Shown here piece by piece: positions 42,367 through 51,185 of a stretch of DNA of 64,000 bases. A program made the position numbers and the translations under genes. Position 1 is the stretch's first letter. Each line of letters starts with the position of its first letter. The stretch spans positions 124,001 to 188,000 of the forward strand of contig CALRTC020000007.1 of the NCBI GenBank assembly GCA_943371025.1. Reading direction: 5' to 3'. A model generated the notes under the pieces. It did not search any database and was not told the DNA's origin. It saw only the letters and a list, made by a program, of their open reading frames with translations. The stretch comes from Niveispirillum sp943371025. Lineage in GTDB: Bacteria > Pseudomonadota > Alphaproteobacteria > Azospirillales > Azospirillaceae.

Positions 42367-43632
42367 GTGCGGATTGTGGTAACGGCCCTGGGATCGCAGG
42401 GGGATGTGCAGCCATTCGCGGCGCTTTCGGCGGCATTGGCGGACCGGGGGCATGACGTCGTTCTGATCACCCATGGCGAATTTGCCCAACTTGTGGCGGG
42501 TACGACCATTTCGGTCGTGCCGGTGGCCGGCGACATCCGCAAGGATCTGGGCGAGGCCGGCAAGCAGATGTTCGCCGAAGGGGCCAGCCCCCGCGTGGTT
42601 GCCAAGGCTGTGCGCGACATGACCATGGAATATGCCGAATCCTGGACGCGGACCAGCCTGGACGCCTCCCGCGGGGCGGACGTGCTGGTGCCGTCGGGGG
42701 CTTCGGCCTTTCTGGGGGCCAGCCTGTCGGAGAAGATTGGCATCCCCTATGTCCAGGCCTATGCCCAGCCCAGCATCCCGACCCGCACCTTCCCCAGCCC
42801 GCTGGGCCCGCCGCCCCCTGCCAATCCCAAGGCGGTCGGCAACTGGCTTGGGTCCTGGTTGATCGGGTTGATGTTCTGGCAGGTGCTGCGGCCGGGGGTG
42901 AACAGCGGGCGCCGGCTTCTGGACTTGCCGCCCTTTCCCTTTGTCGGTCCCTATTGGCGCATGCGCCGCGACGGCTGGCCCGTCCTGCTCTGCCACAGCC
43001 CGTCCGTGCTGCCGCCGGCATCGGACTGGCCGGCGCAGGTGAAGGTTACGGGCTATTGGTGGCTGGATCATCCGGACTGGCGGATGCCGGACGATCTGGC
43101 CCGCTTCCTGGCGGATGGACCGCCCCCCGTCTATATCGGCTTCGGCAGCATGATGCCGGGCGATCCGGCCGCGACCACGTCCATTATCCTGGAAGCGGTG
43201 CGGCAGGCAGGATGCCGGGCCGTGCTGGCCGGTGGCTGGGGTGGGTTGCGACCCGACAATCCGCCCAGGGAAGTCTTTGCCCTGGACGGTGCCCCCCATG
43301 ACCGGCTCCTGCCCCACATGGCCGCCGTGGTCCATCATGGTGGGGCCGGTACCACGGCGGCAGGGTTGCGGGCGGGCGTGCCCGCGGTCGTCGTGCCCTT
43401 CCTGGCCGACCAGTTCTTCTGGGCATGGCGGCTGGAAAAGCTGGGTGTGTCGGGCGGCACCATCCGTCACCGCGATCTGGATGCGGACACGCTGGCCGCC
43501 GCCATCCGCCGCACCCTGGACGATTGCGACATGCGCCGTCGGGCCGCCTCCTTGGGTGCCAAGGTCCGGGCAGAGGATGGCTTGGGCGAGGCGGTGCGGA
43601 TCATTGAGGGGTTAGGTGCAAACCGCACCTAA
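42367..43632 (+). CDS. Glycosyltransferase family 1 (UDP-glucuronosyl/rhamnosyl-type)
   Basis: Encodes 421 residues from GTG 42367. The N-terminal Rossmann domain begins RIVVTALGSQGDVQPFAALSAALADRGHDV, typical of MGT/GtfA-like enzymes. The C-terminal nucleotide-sugar site has PVYIGFGSMMPGD, LPHMAAVVHHGGAGTTAAGLRAGVPAVVVPFLADQFFWA, including the HHGGAGTT and DQ signatures. These enzymes glycosylate lipids, sterols, carotenoids or polyketides with an activated sugar. No pathway partner is adjacent (glmU is convergent), so the acceptor is unknown. Confidence 0.9.
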   Translation: MRIVVTALGSQGDVQPFAALSAALADRGHDVVLITHGEFAQLVAGTTISVVPVAGDIRKDLGEAGKQMFAEGASPRVVAKAVRDMTMEYAESWTRTSLDASRGADVLVPSGASAFLGASLSEKIGIPYVQAYAQPSIPTRTFPSPLGPPPPANPKAVGNWLGSWLIGLMFWQVLRPGVNSGRRLLDLPPFPFVGPYWRMRRDGWPVLLCHSPSVLPPASDWPAQVKVTGYWWLDHPDWRMPDDLARFLADGPPPVYIGFGSMMPGDPAATTSIILEAVRQAGCRAVLAGGWGGLRPDNPPREVFALDGAPHDRLLPHMAAVVHHGGAGTTAAGLRAGVPAVVVPFLADQFFWAWRLEKLGVSGGTIRHRDLDADTLAAAIRRTLDDCDMRRRAASLGAKVRAEDGLGEAVRIIEGLGANRT

Positions 43633-43656
43633 CCTCCTGCTGACGGGACCGGACCT

Positions 43657-45018
43657 TTACCCCTTCTTCGCCAGCTTCGCCTTCAGGGCCAGCTTGGCGG
43701 CGCGATAGCGGCTGGCCCAGCCGGGCTTTTCCTCCTGCGGGGCGCGGCTGATGGCCAGGGCGTCGGGGGCGACGTTCCGGGTCACCACGGTACCCGCGGC
43801 CGTATAGGCGCCATCGCCGACGCTGACGGGGGCTACCAGGGTGGAATGCGTGCCGATGAACACGCCCTGGCCGATGGTGGTCCGGTGCTTCAGCACGCCG
43901 TCATAATTGCAGGTGATGGTGCCGGCCCCGATATTGGACCCGCCACCCACATCGGCATCGCCCAGATATGTGAGGTGGTTGGCCTTGGCGCCCGCTCCCA
44001 TGTTGGTGTTCTTCAGTTCCACGAAATTGCCGATATGGGCGCCTTCACCCACATCGGTGCCGGGGCGCAGGCGGGCATAGGGGCCGATGATGGCGCCCTT
44101 GCGCACGATGGCCCCTTCCAGATGGCTGAAGGGCTTGATCTCCACCCCGTCCTCCACTGTCACGCCGGGGCCGAACACGACATGCTGGCCCACGGTGACG
44201 TCGCGGCCCAGTTTGGTGTCTGCCGCGAAATAGACCGTGTCTGGGTCCAGCAGGGTGGCGCCATTGGCCATGGCGGCCAGGCGCAGACGGGCCTGGAAGA
44301 TCTTTTCGATGCCGGCCAGCTCGGCCCGGCTGTTGACACCGGCCGTATCCTCTACCTGGCCTTCGACCACGGCACAGGTAAACCCCTTGGACCGGGCCAC
44401 GGCCACGGCATCGGTCAGGTAATATTCACCCTTGGCATTCTGATTGCCGATCCCGGCCAGAAGGTCGGCCATCCGCGCCCCGTCAAAGGCCATGAAGCCG
44501 GCATTGCACAGGGTGACGGCGCGTTCGTCGGGCGTGGCGTCCAGGAATTCGACGATCTTTTCCAGGCCCCCGTCGGCACCCAGGATCAGGCGGCCATAGG
44601 CACCGGGATCGGCCGGGCGCATGCCCAGCACAACGACCGCCGGATCGGTGTCGCCATGGCGGGCGGCGATCATGGCCGACAGGGTGGCCGGCGTAATCAG
44701 GGGGCTGTCGCCATACAGCACCAGCACATCGCCCGTGAAGCCTGTCAGCTGGCCCATGGCGGCCATGACGGCATCGCCGGTGCCCAGCTGCCGTTCCTGG
44801 ACCATGGTCACATGCGGGGCGACGGCGGCGGCGACATTGTCCATGCCGGGCCCGACGACGACGACGATCCGTTCCGGCGACAGGCTTTGCGCGGCATTGA
44901 CCACATGGTTGACCATGGGCAGCCCGCCCAGCGGGTGCAGCACCTTGGGCAGGTCGGACTTCATGCGCGTACCCTTGCCGGCGGCAAGGATGATGCAGGC
45001 GAGCGGACGGTGGGTCAT
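43657..45018 (-). CDS. glmU: Bifunctional UDP-N-acetylglucosamine pyrophosphorylase/GlcN-1-P acetyltransferase
   Basis: Encodes 453 residues. The uridylyltransferase half starts CIILAAGKGTRMKSDLPKVLHPLGG, with VLYGDSPLI and KGEYYLTDAV. The acetyltransferase half is a left-handed beta-helix with hexapeptide repeats from about residue 250 (FGPGVTVEDGVEIKPFSHLEGAIV, IGPYARLRPGTDVGEGAHIGNF, HLTYLGDADVGGGSNIGAG). It makes UDP-GlcNAc for peptidoglycan and lipid A. ATG 45018 lies 78 bp from the divergent gph start. Confidence 0.96.
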   Translation of the reverse strand: MTHRPLACIILAAGKGTRMKSDLPKVLHPLGGLPMVNHVVNAAQSLSPERIVVVVGPGMDNVAAAVAPHVTMVQERQLGTGDAVMAAMGQLTGFTGDVLVLYGDSPLITPATLSAMIAARHGDTDPAVVVLGMRPADPGAYGRLILGADGGLEKIVEFLDATPDERAVTLCNAGFMAFDGARMADLLAGIGNQNAKGEYYLTDAVAVARSKGFTCAVVEGQVEDTAGVNSRAELAGIEKIFQARLRLAAMANGATLLDPDTVYFAADTKLGRDVTVGQHVVFGPGVTVEDGVEIKPFSHLEGAIVRKGAIIGPYARLRPGTDVGEGAHIGNFVELKNTNMGAGAKANHLTYLGDADVGGGSNIGAGTITCNYDGVLKHRTTIGQGVFIGTHSTLVAPVSVGDGAYTAAGTVVTRNVAPDALAISRAPQEEKPGWASRYRAAKLALKAKLAKKG

Positions 45019-45096
45019 TCGTGTCGGGCCGGTCGGCAAGGGTGGACGTGGCTGCCGCTGTATCCTACAGAACCGGAGCCAAGCCAAGCGGAAGCG

Positions 45097-45783
45097 ATGG
45101 AGAACAGGACTGTGACCACCCGATTTCCCACCCTGATCTTCGATTTCGATGGAACATTGATCGACAGCGCCCCCGATATCGCCCTGGGCCTGAACCGCCT
45201 GCTGGTGCAGGAAGGGCGGGCGTCACTGGCCTTGCCGACCGTGCATGGCTTCATCGGCGACGGGGCGGCACGGCTGGTCGAAAGGGCTTTTGCCGCCACC
45301 GGCCCGGCGCTGGACGCCGATGGCATAGCGGAGATGACAGCGCGGTATCTGGCGATCTATGGCGCGCTGCCTGCCGATCCGGCCTGCCTCTATCCGGGTG
45401 TGGTGGCGACGTTGGAGGCATTGCAGGCCGCGGGCCACCGCCTGGGCCTTTGCACCAACAAGCCGGAAGCCATCAGTCACGATCTGCTGGCGGCGCTGGG
45501 GCTGGCCCGCTTCTTCACGGCCGTGGCCGGCGGCGATACGGTGGCGGAGCGCAAGCCGCACCCGGCGCCGCTGCTGTGGGTCATGGACCGGCTGGACGCG
45601 GATGCCGCCGGCACGGTGATGGTCGGCGACAATGCCAATGATGTGGGGGCGGCGCGCGGGGCCGGGGTGCGGGCCGTGGCCGTCGCCTATGGCTATCCCC
45701 GCATGCCGCTGGACCAGCTGGGGGCCGATCTGGTCATCGACCGGTTCGCTGACCTGCCGGCGGCGCTGAATCGCCTGCGCTGA
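45097..45783 (+). CDS. gph: Phosphoglycolate phosphatase, HAD family
   Basis: Encodes 228 residues from ATG 45097; a GTG at 45112 with GGAG upstream is an alternative. HAD motif I is LIFDFDGTLIDSAPD, motif II LGLCTNKPE, motif III the lysine in ERKPHPAPL, motif IV VMVGDNANDVGAARGAG. It dephosphorylates 2-phosphoglycolate arising from oxidised DNA ends or oxygenation. Divergent from glmU. Its last 50 bases overlap the 3' end of the convergent DUF3108 gene. Confidence 0.92.
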   Translation: MENRTVTTRFPTLIFDFDGTLIDSAPDIALGLNRLLVQEGRASLALPTVHGFIGDGAARLVERAFAATGPALDADGIAEMTARYLAIYGALPADPACLYPGVVATLEALQAAGHRLGLCTNKPEAISHDLLAALGLARFFTAVAGGDTVAERKPHPAPLLWVMDRLDADAAGTVMVGDNANDVGAARGAGVRAVAVAYGYPRMPLDQLGADLVIDRFADLPAALNRLR

Positions 45784-46591
45784 CCTGTTCCACCTGCTGC
45801 ATCCCGGTCAGGTGCAGCTTCACGGCCCCCAAAGGGCTTTCCATCTCCAGCCGCACCGGCACGGGTGGGCCGCCATCGGCGACGGGGGCGATGTAGAGCA
45901 TGACGGGGACATCCTTGCGGGTCGCCCCCTCCCGGTCGCGGTCACGTTGCGGCCGGGCCTGCTTCCAGCGGCCGGCCAGCGGCTTGTAGCGGACGCTGCA
46001 GGTCAGGGCGCGGCCGGCATGGATCGACAGGTCGCTGGCATCCAGCACGGTTTCCCCGGCCGTGGCGAACACCAGATCGTAACGCTGGCGTCCGTCATAG
46101 ACCGGCACTGTCAGATCGCAGTCGCCCTGCCTTGCCACCCGGTCCAGAACGGCGACGATGGCCGATACCGGGTCGACGGTGCCACGGCGCAGGTCGTCTG
46201 GCACGGGTTCACGCTCCTTCTCCGGCGCCGGATCGGCCAGGGTCAGGACCGGAAGTCCGTCGGCGTTGTAATCCACGGTGGTCAGGCGCGGTTCGTCCCG
46301 CCAGCTTCCCTGGGCGGTGAAGCGGTGCGGCCGGGGCAGGGCGCCGGCCCAGCCGCCCTGGGCCTGGATGTCGGTCTTCCAGGCGGCGAGCTGTCCCAGG
46401 ATTCCGTCCGTCTGCATCGCCATGCCGGCCTGGTAGCCATCGGGGCCCAGTCCCAGACGGGCGTCGGCGTCCAGCACATGGACGCCCCCCACATGCAGAC
46501 TGTAGGTCAAGGCCATTTCCGCCGCGGCGGCAGGGCCGGCGGCCAGGATGGCAAGGGCCAGAAGTGTCAGGCGGGCGCTGGGCTTTCGCAT
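45734..46591 (-). CDS. DUF3108 domain-containing secreted protein
   Basis: Encodes 285 residues from ATG 46591 with a signal peptide (MRKPSARLTLLALAILAAGPAAAA). The body shows the DUF3108 pattern: MALTYSLHVGGVHVLDADARLGL at the start, YNADGLPVLTLADP centrally and PVPVRLEMESPLGAVKLHLTG near the end. Likely periplasmic beta-structure; function unknown. Its 3' end overlaps gph by 50 bases on the opposite strand. It is transcribed away from the tRNA-Val gene. Confidence 0.88.
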   Translation of the reverse strand: MRKPSARLTLLALAILAAGPAAAAEMALTYSLHVGGVHVLDADARLGLGPDGYQAGMAMQTDGILGQLAAWKTDIQAQGGWAGALPRPHRFTAQGSWRDEPRLTTVDYNADGLPVLTLADPAPEKEREPVPDDLRRGTVDPVSAIVAVLDRVARQGDCDLTVPVYDGRQRYDLVFATAGETVLDASDLSIHAGRALTCSVRYKPLAGRWKQARPQRDRDREGATRKDVPVMLYIAPVADGGPPVPVRLEMESPLGAVKLHLTGMQQVEQVSAGDSAPPAGQRTGR

Positions 46592-46762
46592 GAAGGTCGG
46601 CTCCTTGGAGATGGCGGCGGCTGGCCCCAGCCAGATGGTCCGCAACAGGGGCGGCCGCAAGGGCTGCGGCAGGTGATGGCGGGAAAAAACCGGGCGGCTG
46701 GAAATTTTCCCTTTGACAGGTCCCGATTGCCCCCTTATAAGCCCGCTCCACCGACGACGGAT

Positions 46763-46837
46763 GGGCGCGTAGCTCAGCGGGAGAGCATCGCCTTCACACG
46801 GCGGGGGTCGCAGGTTCAATCCCTGCCGCGCCCACCA
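46763..46837 (+). tRNA. tRNA-Val (anticodon CAC)
   Basis: 75 bases including the encoded CCA. The acceptor stem GGGCGCG pairs with CGCGCCC. The D-arm is GTAGCTCAGCGGGAGAGC, the anticodon loop TTCACAC (anticodon CAC), and the T-arm includes CAGGTTCAATCCCTG. Followed directly by a terminator. Confidence 0.95.
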
Positions 46838-46848
46838 TCCTCCGGTCC

Positions 46849-46885
46849 CAAAAAGCCGCTGGCTCCTTATGCCAGCGGCTTTTTT
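46849..46885 (+). terminator. Rho-independent terminator after tRNA-Val
   Basis: AGCCGCTGGC (46854-46863) and GCCAGCGGCT (46871-46880) with a 7-nt loop are followed by T-rich sequence. A-rich bases on the left flank let it also stop the convergent nuclease transcript. Confidence 0.9.
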
Positions 46886-46913
46886 GCTTTTGGGCCAAGG
46901 TCTTGATCCGCGC

Positions 46914-47447
46914 TTACGAAGGGGGCGTCTTGCCCTTGCGCGCGGCTTCCAGCTTTTCCTCCTCCTTGCGGGATCGCCATAGCCAAGGCGCCTCTACCCG
47001 CCCGGCCCACAGACCCCGGCGAAACGAGGTGGCCCGGGCTTCGATCGATACATATTCCGGCGTCAGCGCGCGGTAGGCCAGGGCGTAACCGCGTTCGACC
47101 ATGGCATAGGCAAGATCGTCGCCATTTTCCGCCCGGCACAGCGCCGTCTTCGCCCCCTTGCCGGCCACCTTGTCCTGAACCGTGCAGGAGATGGTGCGGT
47201 CATTGATCAGGCGCCGCAGCATCTCCGTCGACAGGGCGAAGCAATCGTAGGAGGTCCCCCTCACATTGACGCAGGTTTGGCCCTTGTCAGGGGCGTCGAT
47301 GCCATAAAGGCGGAACTCCTGCCCGTTGACGCTGACCAGATCGCCTTCGATGGCCCGGCCCGGCCCTGTGACAGGGGCGCTGGTCTGGGCGTCGGCCGTG
47401 GTGACCGACAGCAGGAACAGCAGGAGCAAGGGTGTCACGATCCTCAC
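46914..47447 (-). CDS. Thermonuclease (SNase-like) family secreted protein
   Basis: Encodes 177 residues from GTG 47447. A signal peptide (MRIVTPLLLLFLLSVTTADAQ) is followed by an OB-fold region with GDLVSVNGQEFRLYGIDAPDKGQTCVN, then ALSTEMLRRLIN and AYAMVERGYALAYR, all SNase-family landmarks. Whether all catalytic Arg/Glu residues of staphylococcal nuclease are present is uncertain, so activity is not assured. The GTG overlaps the stop of the SRAP gene (GTGA 47444-47447), indicating coupled translation. Confidence 0.87.
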   Translation of the reverse strand: MRIVTPLLLLFLLSVTTADAQTSAPVTGPGRAIEGDLVSVNGQEFRLYGIDAPDKGQTCVNVRGTSYDCFALSTEMLRRLINDRTISCTVQDKVAGKGAKTALCRAENGDDLAYAMVERGYALAYRALTPEYVSIEARATSFRRGLWAGRVEAPWLWRSRKEEEKLEAARKGKTPPS

Positions 47448-48148
47448 AGCAGGCTTCCCCCGCCGGTGGCCGCAACGGCCGGGTGCAGCAGTTCCGGACC
47501 GTCATGGCGCACAGCATTCACCGCCTGGGATACAGGTGTCAGATTCAGGCTGCCATTGGCGGGGGAGCGCATCAGGGTGTGACGCGCCGCGTCCGGCGTG
47601 GCCGGATCCAGCCAAAGGGCGATGGCGGCATCATCGGGCAGCAGGACCGGTGTGCGTTCATGGATGCGTGCCAGGTCGTCGTTGGCGGCCGTCGTCAGGA
47701 TGGTGCAGGTGAACAAGGGATCCCGGCCACCGCGCCAGATATCCCACAGGGCGGCGAAGCCCATGGGGCGACCGTCGGTGCGGGCTATGTAATAGGGTTG
47801 GCGACGGTCGCCCTGCTGCGGCCATTCGTAGAAGCCATTGGCGGGGATGACGGCGCGGCGCCGCTGCCAGGCCTCGCGGAAGGACGGCTTTTCCGCCGCA
47901 GTTTCACTTCGGGCATTGATCATGCGGGCGGCACCGGCCATATCCTGCGCCCAGGATGGAACCAGCCCCCAGCGCATCGCCGTGACCGACCGGCTGCCAT
48001 GGCGATCCAGGCCGATCACCCCGATCTCCGCCGTCGGCGCAATATTGAAACGTGCCTCCAGCAGTCGGGGCGGCAGGTCGGCGCGCAGCCGCGCGTCGAA
48101 AGCATCGGCCAGGTCTTTCAGGTTTTTCTGTACAAATCGTCCGCACAT
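47444..48148 (-). CDS. SOS response-associated peptidase (SRAP/YedK/HMCES family)
   Basis: Encodes 234 residues beginning MCGRF, whose Cys2 becomes the N-terminal catalytic residue after Met removal; this fixes the start at ATG 48148. Other family residues: N in ARFNIAPTAE, NARSETAAEK, the glutamate in ANGFYEW and the histidine in IHERTPVLL. The protein crosslinks to abasic sites in single-stranded DNA and shields them. It leads a two-gene unit with the SNase-like gene. Repeat copy C lies directly upstream where the promoter should be. Confidence 0.94.
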   Translation of the reverse strand: MCGRFVQKNLKDLADAFDARLRADLPPRLLEARFNIAPTAEIGVIGLDRHGSRSVTAMRWGLVPSWAQDMAGAARMINARSETAAEKPSFREAWQRRRAVIPANGFYEWPQQGDRRQPYYIARTDGRPMGFAALWDIWRGGRDPLFTCTILTTAANDDLARIHERTPVLLPDDAAIALWLDPATPDAARHTLMRSPANGSLNLTPVSQAVNAVRHDGPELLHPAVAATGGGSLL

Positions 48149-48511
48149 GGCGGCATCAATCCCTTCTCCGTCGGTCGGGCAGCTTATACCATGTCCCGGT
48201 GATCGCAACCGATCCCCGGGCTTCAATCGCCAGCGCCGCCGGCTCGGCGACGCCGCATGTACGGTGCTGTGGCAGTCGCCGCCATACCCATTCCCGATGA
48301 GACCGGCTCATCGGGAATGGGCATTGCCCGCTGTCTTTCGGGGGCGAAAGCGGGGTTAACACCATCGCGACCTTGCCCTCGCGACGGGTGTTTCCAATAT
48401 GGTTCGTGAAGGAAAGGTCACAGGACGGGAATGGGAACCCGCTGGTGGACCGTCCGTTGGCGGAAAAGGGGGCGTGGACAGGAGCCGGCATCGGGCCGGC
48501 GGGAGGTCGCA
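48149..48511. other. Intergenic region between SRAP and BrnA-like genes
   Basis: 363 bases with no gene. It holds repeat copy C (48183-48321) and must supply promoters for the SRAP gene (minus) and the BrnA-like gene (plus). The part 48322-48500 shows no further recognisable element apart from the GGGAGG ribosome site at 48501-48506. Confidence 0.4.
48183..48321. repeat. Dispersed intergenic repeat, copy C
   Basis: Core TTCAATCGCCAGCG, ACGCCGCA and GGCAGTCGCCGCCATACC matches copies A and B. The left part has GATCG-CAAC-CGATC (48201-48214) within CCCGG...CCGGG. The right arm is the most perfect of the three: CCCATTCCCGATGAG (48287-48301) and CTCATCGGGAATGGG (48307-48321), 15 bp with a 5-nt loop. 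Confidence 0.7.
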
Positions 48512-48772
48512 TTGTCATTCTCTTCCAGCATTCTCATCACCCCGGCGGAACGCGCCGCACTTCTGGGCCTGGATCGGCCGTTGTCGCCGTCGCGCAGCCT
48601 TTGGCCGCGTCATCGCGCGGCGCGTGGTACCGAACGGCAGGAGGTGACCCTGCGCCTGGATGCCGATCTGGTCGAATGGTTCAAACGCGATGGTGGCGGT
48701 CCGCGCGGTATGCAGGCCCGCATCAACGCGGCCCTGCGCGCCTATGTGGCCGACCGAGAGGATAACCAGTAG
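48512..48772 (+). CDS. BrnA-type antitoxin family protein, orphan
   Basis: Encodes 86 residues. The start is TTG 48512, chosen because GGGAGG lies 5 bases upstream; longer frames have no ribosome site. The C-terminal half EVTLRLDADLVEWFKRDGGG, then MQARINAALRAYV, is the ribbon-helix-helix module of BrnA antitoxins. No BrnT-like toxin gene is found on either side, so it may be a solitary remnant or a free regulator. It lies 82 bp upstream of the molybdopterin enzyme gene on the same strand and might act on its promoter. Confidence 0.7.
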   Translation: MSFSSSILITPAERAALLGLDRPLSPSRSLWPRHRAARGTERQEVTLRLDADLVEWFKRDGGGPRGMQARINAALRAYVADREDNQ

Positions 48773-48854
48773 CGCGTTCGGCAACGGAAGGGTTGCCCCC
48801 GCCGCTCCATCGCCTATGATCCGGCCGGACAGCCAAGGCGAGGAGCAGGCGCGC

Positions 48855-51185
48855 ATGACCAAATTCGGCTTCGGACAGCCCGTCCCCCGCAGCGAGGATG
48901 CTCGCCTGTTGCGCGGCGAGGGCCGCTATACGGACGATGTCCGCGCGGCAGGGCAACTGGCCGCGTTCGTGCTGCGCAGCCCGCACGCCCATGCGCGAAT
49001 CCTGTCCATCGATATCGCGGACGCCGCCGCCATGCCCGGTGTGCGCGTCATCATCACAGGGGCGGATCTCACCGAAGCCGGGATCAAGCCCATTCCCTGT
49101 GTCGTGCCCCTGAAGGTGCGGTCGGGAACGACGCTGGCCATGAAGCACCGGCCCGTCCTGGCTGTGGATGTGGTTCGCCATGTCGGCGAACCCGTGGCCT
49201 TCATCGTGGCCGACAGTCTGGCGGAAGCGATGGATGCGGCGGAAGCCGTGATGGTCGATTACGATCCACTGGACGCTGTGGCGGAGGCTGGTGACGCTCT
49301 GACCCACGCAGCGCAGGTGCATGGGGATGCACCAGCCAATCTTTGCTTCGACTGGGAAAAGGGGGATCCCGCGGCGACAGAGGCTGCCTTTACCCAGGCC
49401 GCCCGCATTGTCCGTCTGGACCTGGTCAATAACCGACTGATGGCCAATCCGATGGAAGGCCGCGCCTGCATCGCCGACCATGACGGGGAGGCCGGGGTGA
49501 CCCGCCTGACCGTGGGCAGTCAGGGCGTGCATGACATGCGCGACATGTTGGCCGGCATCTTTTCGGAGCCGAAGACGAATTTCCATGTCCTGACCCATGA
49601 TGTCGGCGGCGGATTCGGGATGAAGCTGTTCTGCTATCCCGAATATGTGCTGGCCTGCTTCGCCGCCCGTCGCGTCGGTGCGCCGGTCTCCTGGACCAGC
49701 AGCCGGGCGGAGGCATTCCTGTCCGACGATCATGGCCGGGACAACCTGACCACCGCTGAACTGGCGCTGGATGCCGATGGCCGCATCCTGGGTCTGCGCG
49801 CCGACATCATCGCCAACATGGGCGCCTATCTGTCCAACTATGCCACCTATATCCCGACGGAAAGCCAGGTGCGCATGCTGTCGGGCGTCTATGCCATTCC
49901 GGCCCTTTACGCGCGGGTCCGGGGTGTTTTCACCCATACCCAGCCCGTCGACGCCTATCGCGGTGCGGGCCGGCCGGAGGCGGCCTATCTGGTGGAACGG
50001 CTGATCGATAAGGCAGCGCGCGAAATCGGCATGGACCCGGCGCAGTTCCGCCGGATCAATGTCATCCCGCCAACGGCCATGCCCTATGCCACGCCCTTGG
50101 GCCATGTCTATGACAGCGGCGATTTCGCCGGCACGCTGGATGCGGCCCTGGCCCGGGCCGACCGCGACGGATTCCCGGCCCGTCAGGCCAAGGCCCGGAC
50201 GCAAGGCCGGTTGCTGGGCCTGGGCATCGCCACCTATATCGAGGCCTGTTCGGGTGGCGCGCCGGAGGCGGCTGAACTGCTGGTGAAGCCCGACGGTACG
50301 GTGCTGCTGCTAATCGGCACGCAGTCCAACGGCCAGGGCCACGAAACCGCCTATAAGCAGGTCATCGCCGAGGTGCTGGGCATCGCCCCGGACCAGATCA
50401 CCATGATCCAGGGTGACAGCCAGCGCGTGAAGACAGGCGGCGGTACCGGCGGGTCGCGCAGCGTGCCCGTGGGCGGTGTGGCCGTGCGCGACGGGGCCGC
50501 CAATGTCATCGATCTGGCCCGCCCCGTGGCGGCCCGCCTGCTGGAAGCGGACGAGGCCGACCTGCGGTTCGAGGTTACGGAGGAAGGCGGGGGCTTTGCT
50601 GTCGCCGGCTCCAACCGCTTCGTGCCGTTCCGGGATGTTGCGGCTGCCGCCCCGGTCGATGATGACGGTTATGCCTTCAAGGGCAAGGCCCGCTGGGCCC
50701 CGCCGGCCAATACCTTTCCCAATGGGACCCATATCGTTGAAATCTCCGTGGAGATCGACACGGGCCTGCCGCGGATCGAGCGCTATACGGTGGTCGATGA
50801 TTTCGGGACGGTGCTCAACCCCCTGCTGCTGGAAGGGCAGGTGCATGGCGGCATCGCCCAGGGGTTGGGACAGGCCCTGCTGGAGAAGGTGCGGTTCGAT
50901 CCCGACAGCGGGCAACTGCTGACCGGGTCGTTCATGGATTACGCCATGCCGCGGGCCGACCATCTGCCCATGATCGACTTCTCCCTGCGTCCCGTTCCCT
51001 GCACCACCAACGCCATGGGCATGAAGGGTGCGGGGGAGGCCGGCGCCATCGGTGCCTGTCCCGCCATCATCAATGCCCTGGTCGACGCCCTGTCGCCCTG
51101 TGGCGTTGCCCATGTCGACATGCCGGCCACGGCACCCGTGCTGTGGCGGCTGATCCACCAATCGAAGGCCGCAGCGGCGGCATGA
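48855..51185 (+). CDS. Xanthine dehydrogenase/aldehyde oxidase family molybdopterin-binding subunit
   Basis: Encodes 776 residues from ATG 48855. The N-terminal a/b hammerhead domain begins GQPVPRSEDARLLRGEGRYTDD. The molybdopterin domains show THDVGGGFGMKLF, the active-site loop DAYRGAGRPEAAYL (form II/aldehyde-oxidase type, not the CODH form I AYxCSFR) and the catalytic glutamate in MKGAGEAGAIG. It hydroxylates an aldehyde or N-heterocycle. The usual FAD and [2Fe-2S] subunit genes are missing on both sides. It overlaps cysQ by ATGA (51182-51185). Confidence 0.9.
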   Translation: MTKFGFGQPVPRSEDARLLRGEGRYTDDVRAAGQLAAFVLRSPHAHARILSIDIADAAAMPGVRVIITGADLTEAGIKPIPCVVPLKVRSGTTLAMKHRPVLAVDVVRHVGEPVAFIVADSLAEAMDAAEAVMVDYDPLDAVAEAGDALTHAAQVHGDAPANLCFDWEKGDPAATEAAFTQAARIVRLDLVNNRLMANPMEGRACIADHDGEAGVTRLTVGSQGVHDMRDMLAGIFSEPKTNFHVLTHDVGGGFGMKLFCYPEYVLACFAARRVGAPVSWTSSRAEAFLSDDHGRDNLTTAELALDADGRILGLRADIIANMGAYLSNYATYIPTESQVRMLSGVYAIPALYARVRGVFTHTQPVDAYRGAGRPEAAYLVERLIDKAAREIGMDPAQFRRINVIPPTAMPYATPLGHVYDSGDFAGTLDAALARADRDGFPARQAKARTQGRLLGLGIATYIEACSGGAPEAAELLVKPDGTVLLLIGTQSNGQGHETAYKQVIAEVLGIAPDQITMIQGDSQRVKTGGGTGGSRSVPVGGVAVRDGAANVIDLARPVAARLLEADEADLRFEVTEEGGGFAVAGSNRFVPFRDVAAAAPVDDDGYAFKGKARWAPPANTFPNGTHIVEISVEIDTGLPRIERYTVVDDFGTVLNPLLLEGQVHGGIAQGLGQALLEKVRFDPDSGQLLTGSFMDYAMPRADHLPMIDFSLRPVPCTTNAMGMKGAGEAGAIGACPAIINALVDALSPCGVAHVDMPATAPVLWRLIHQSKAAAAA

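Noticed and set aside
43846..45783. A 645-codon plus-strand frame ending with gph
   Set aside because: The first 417 codons are antisense to glmU; phosphatase similarity begins only at about 45097.
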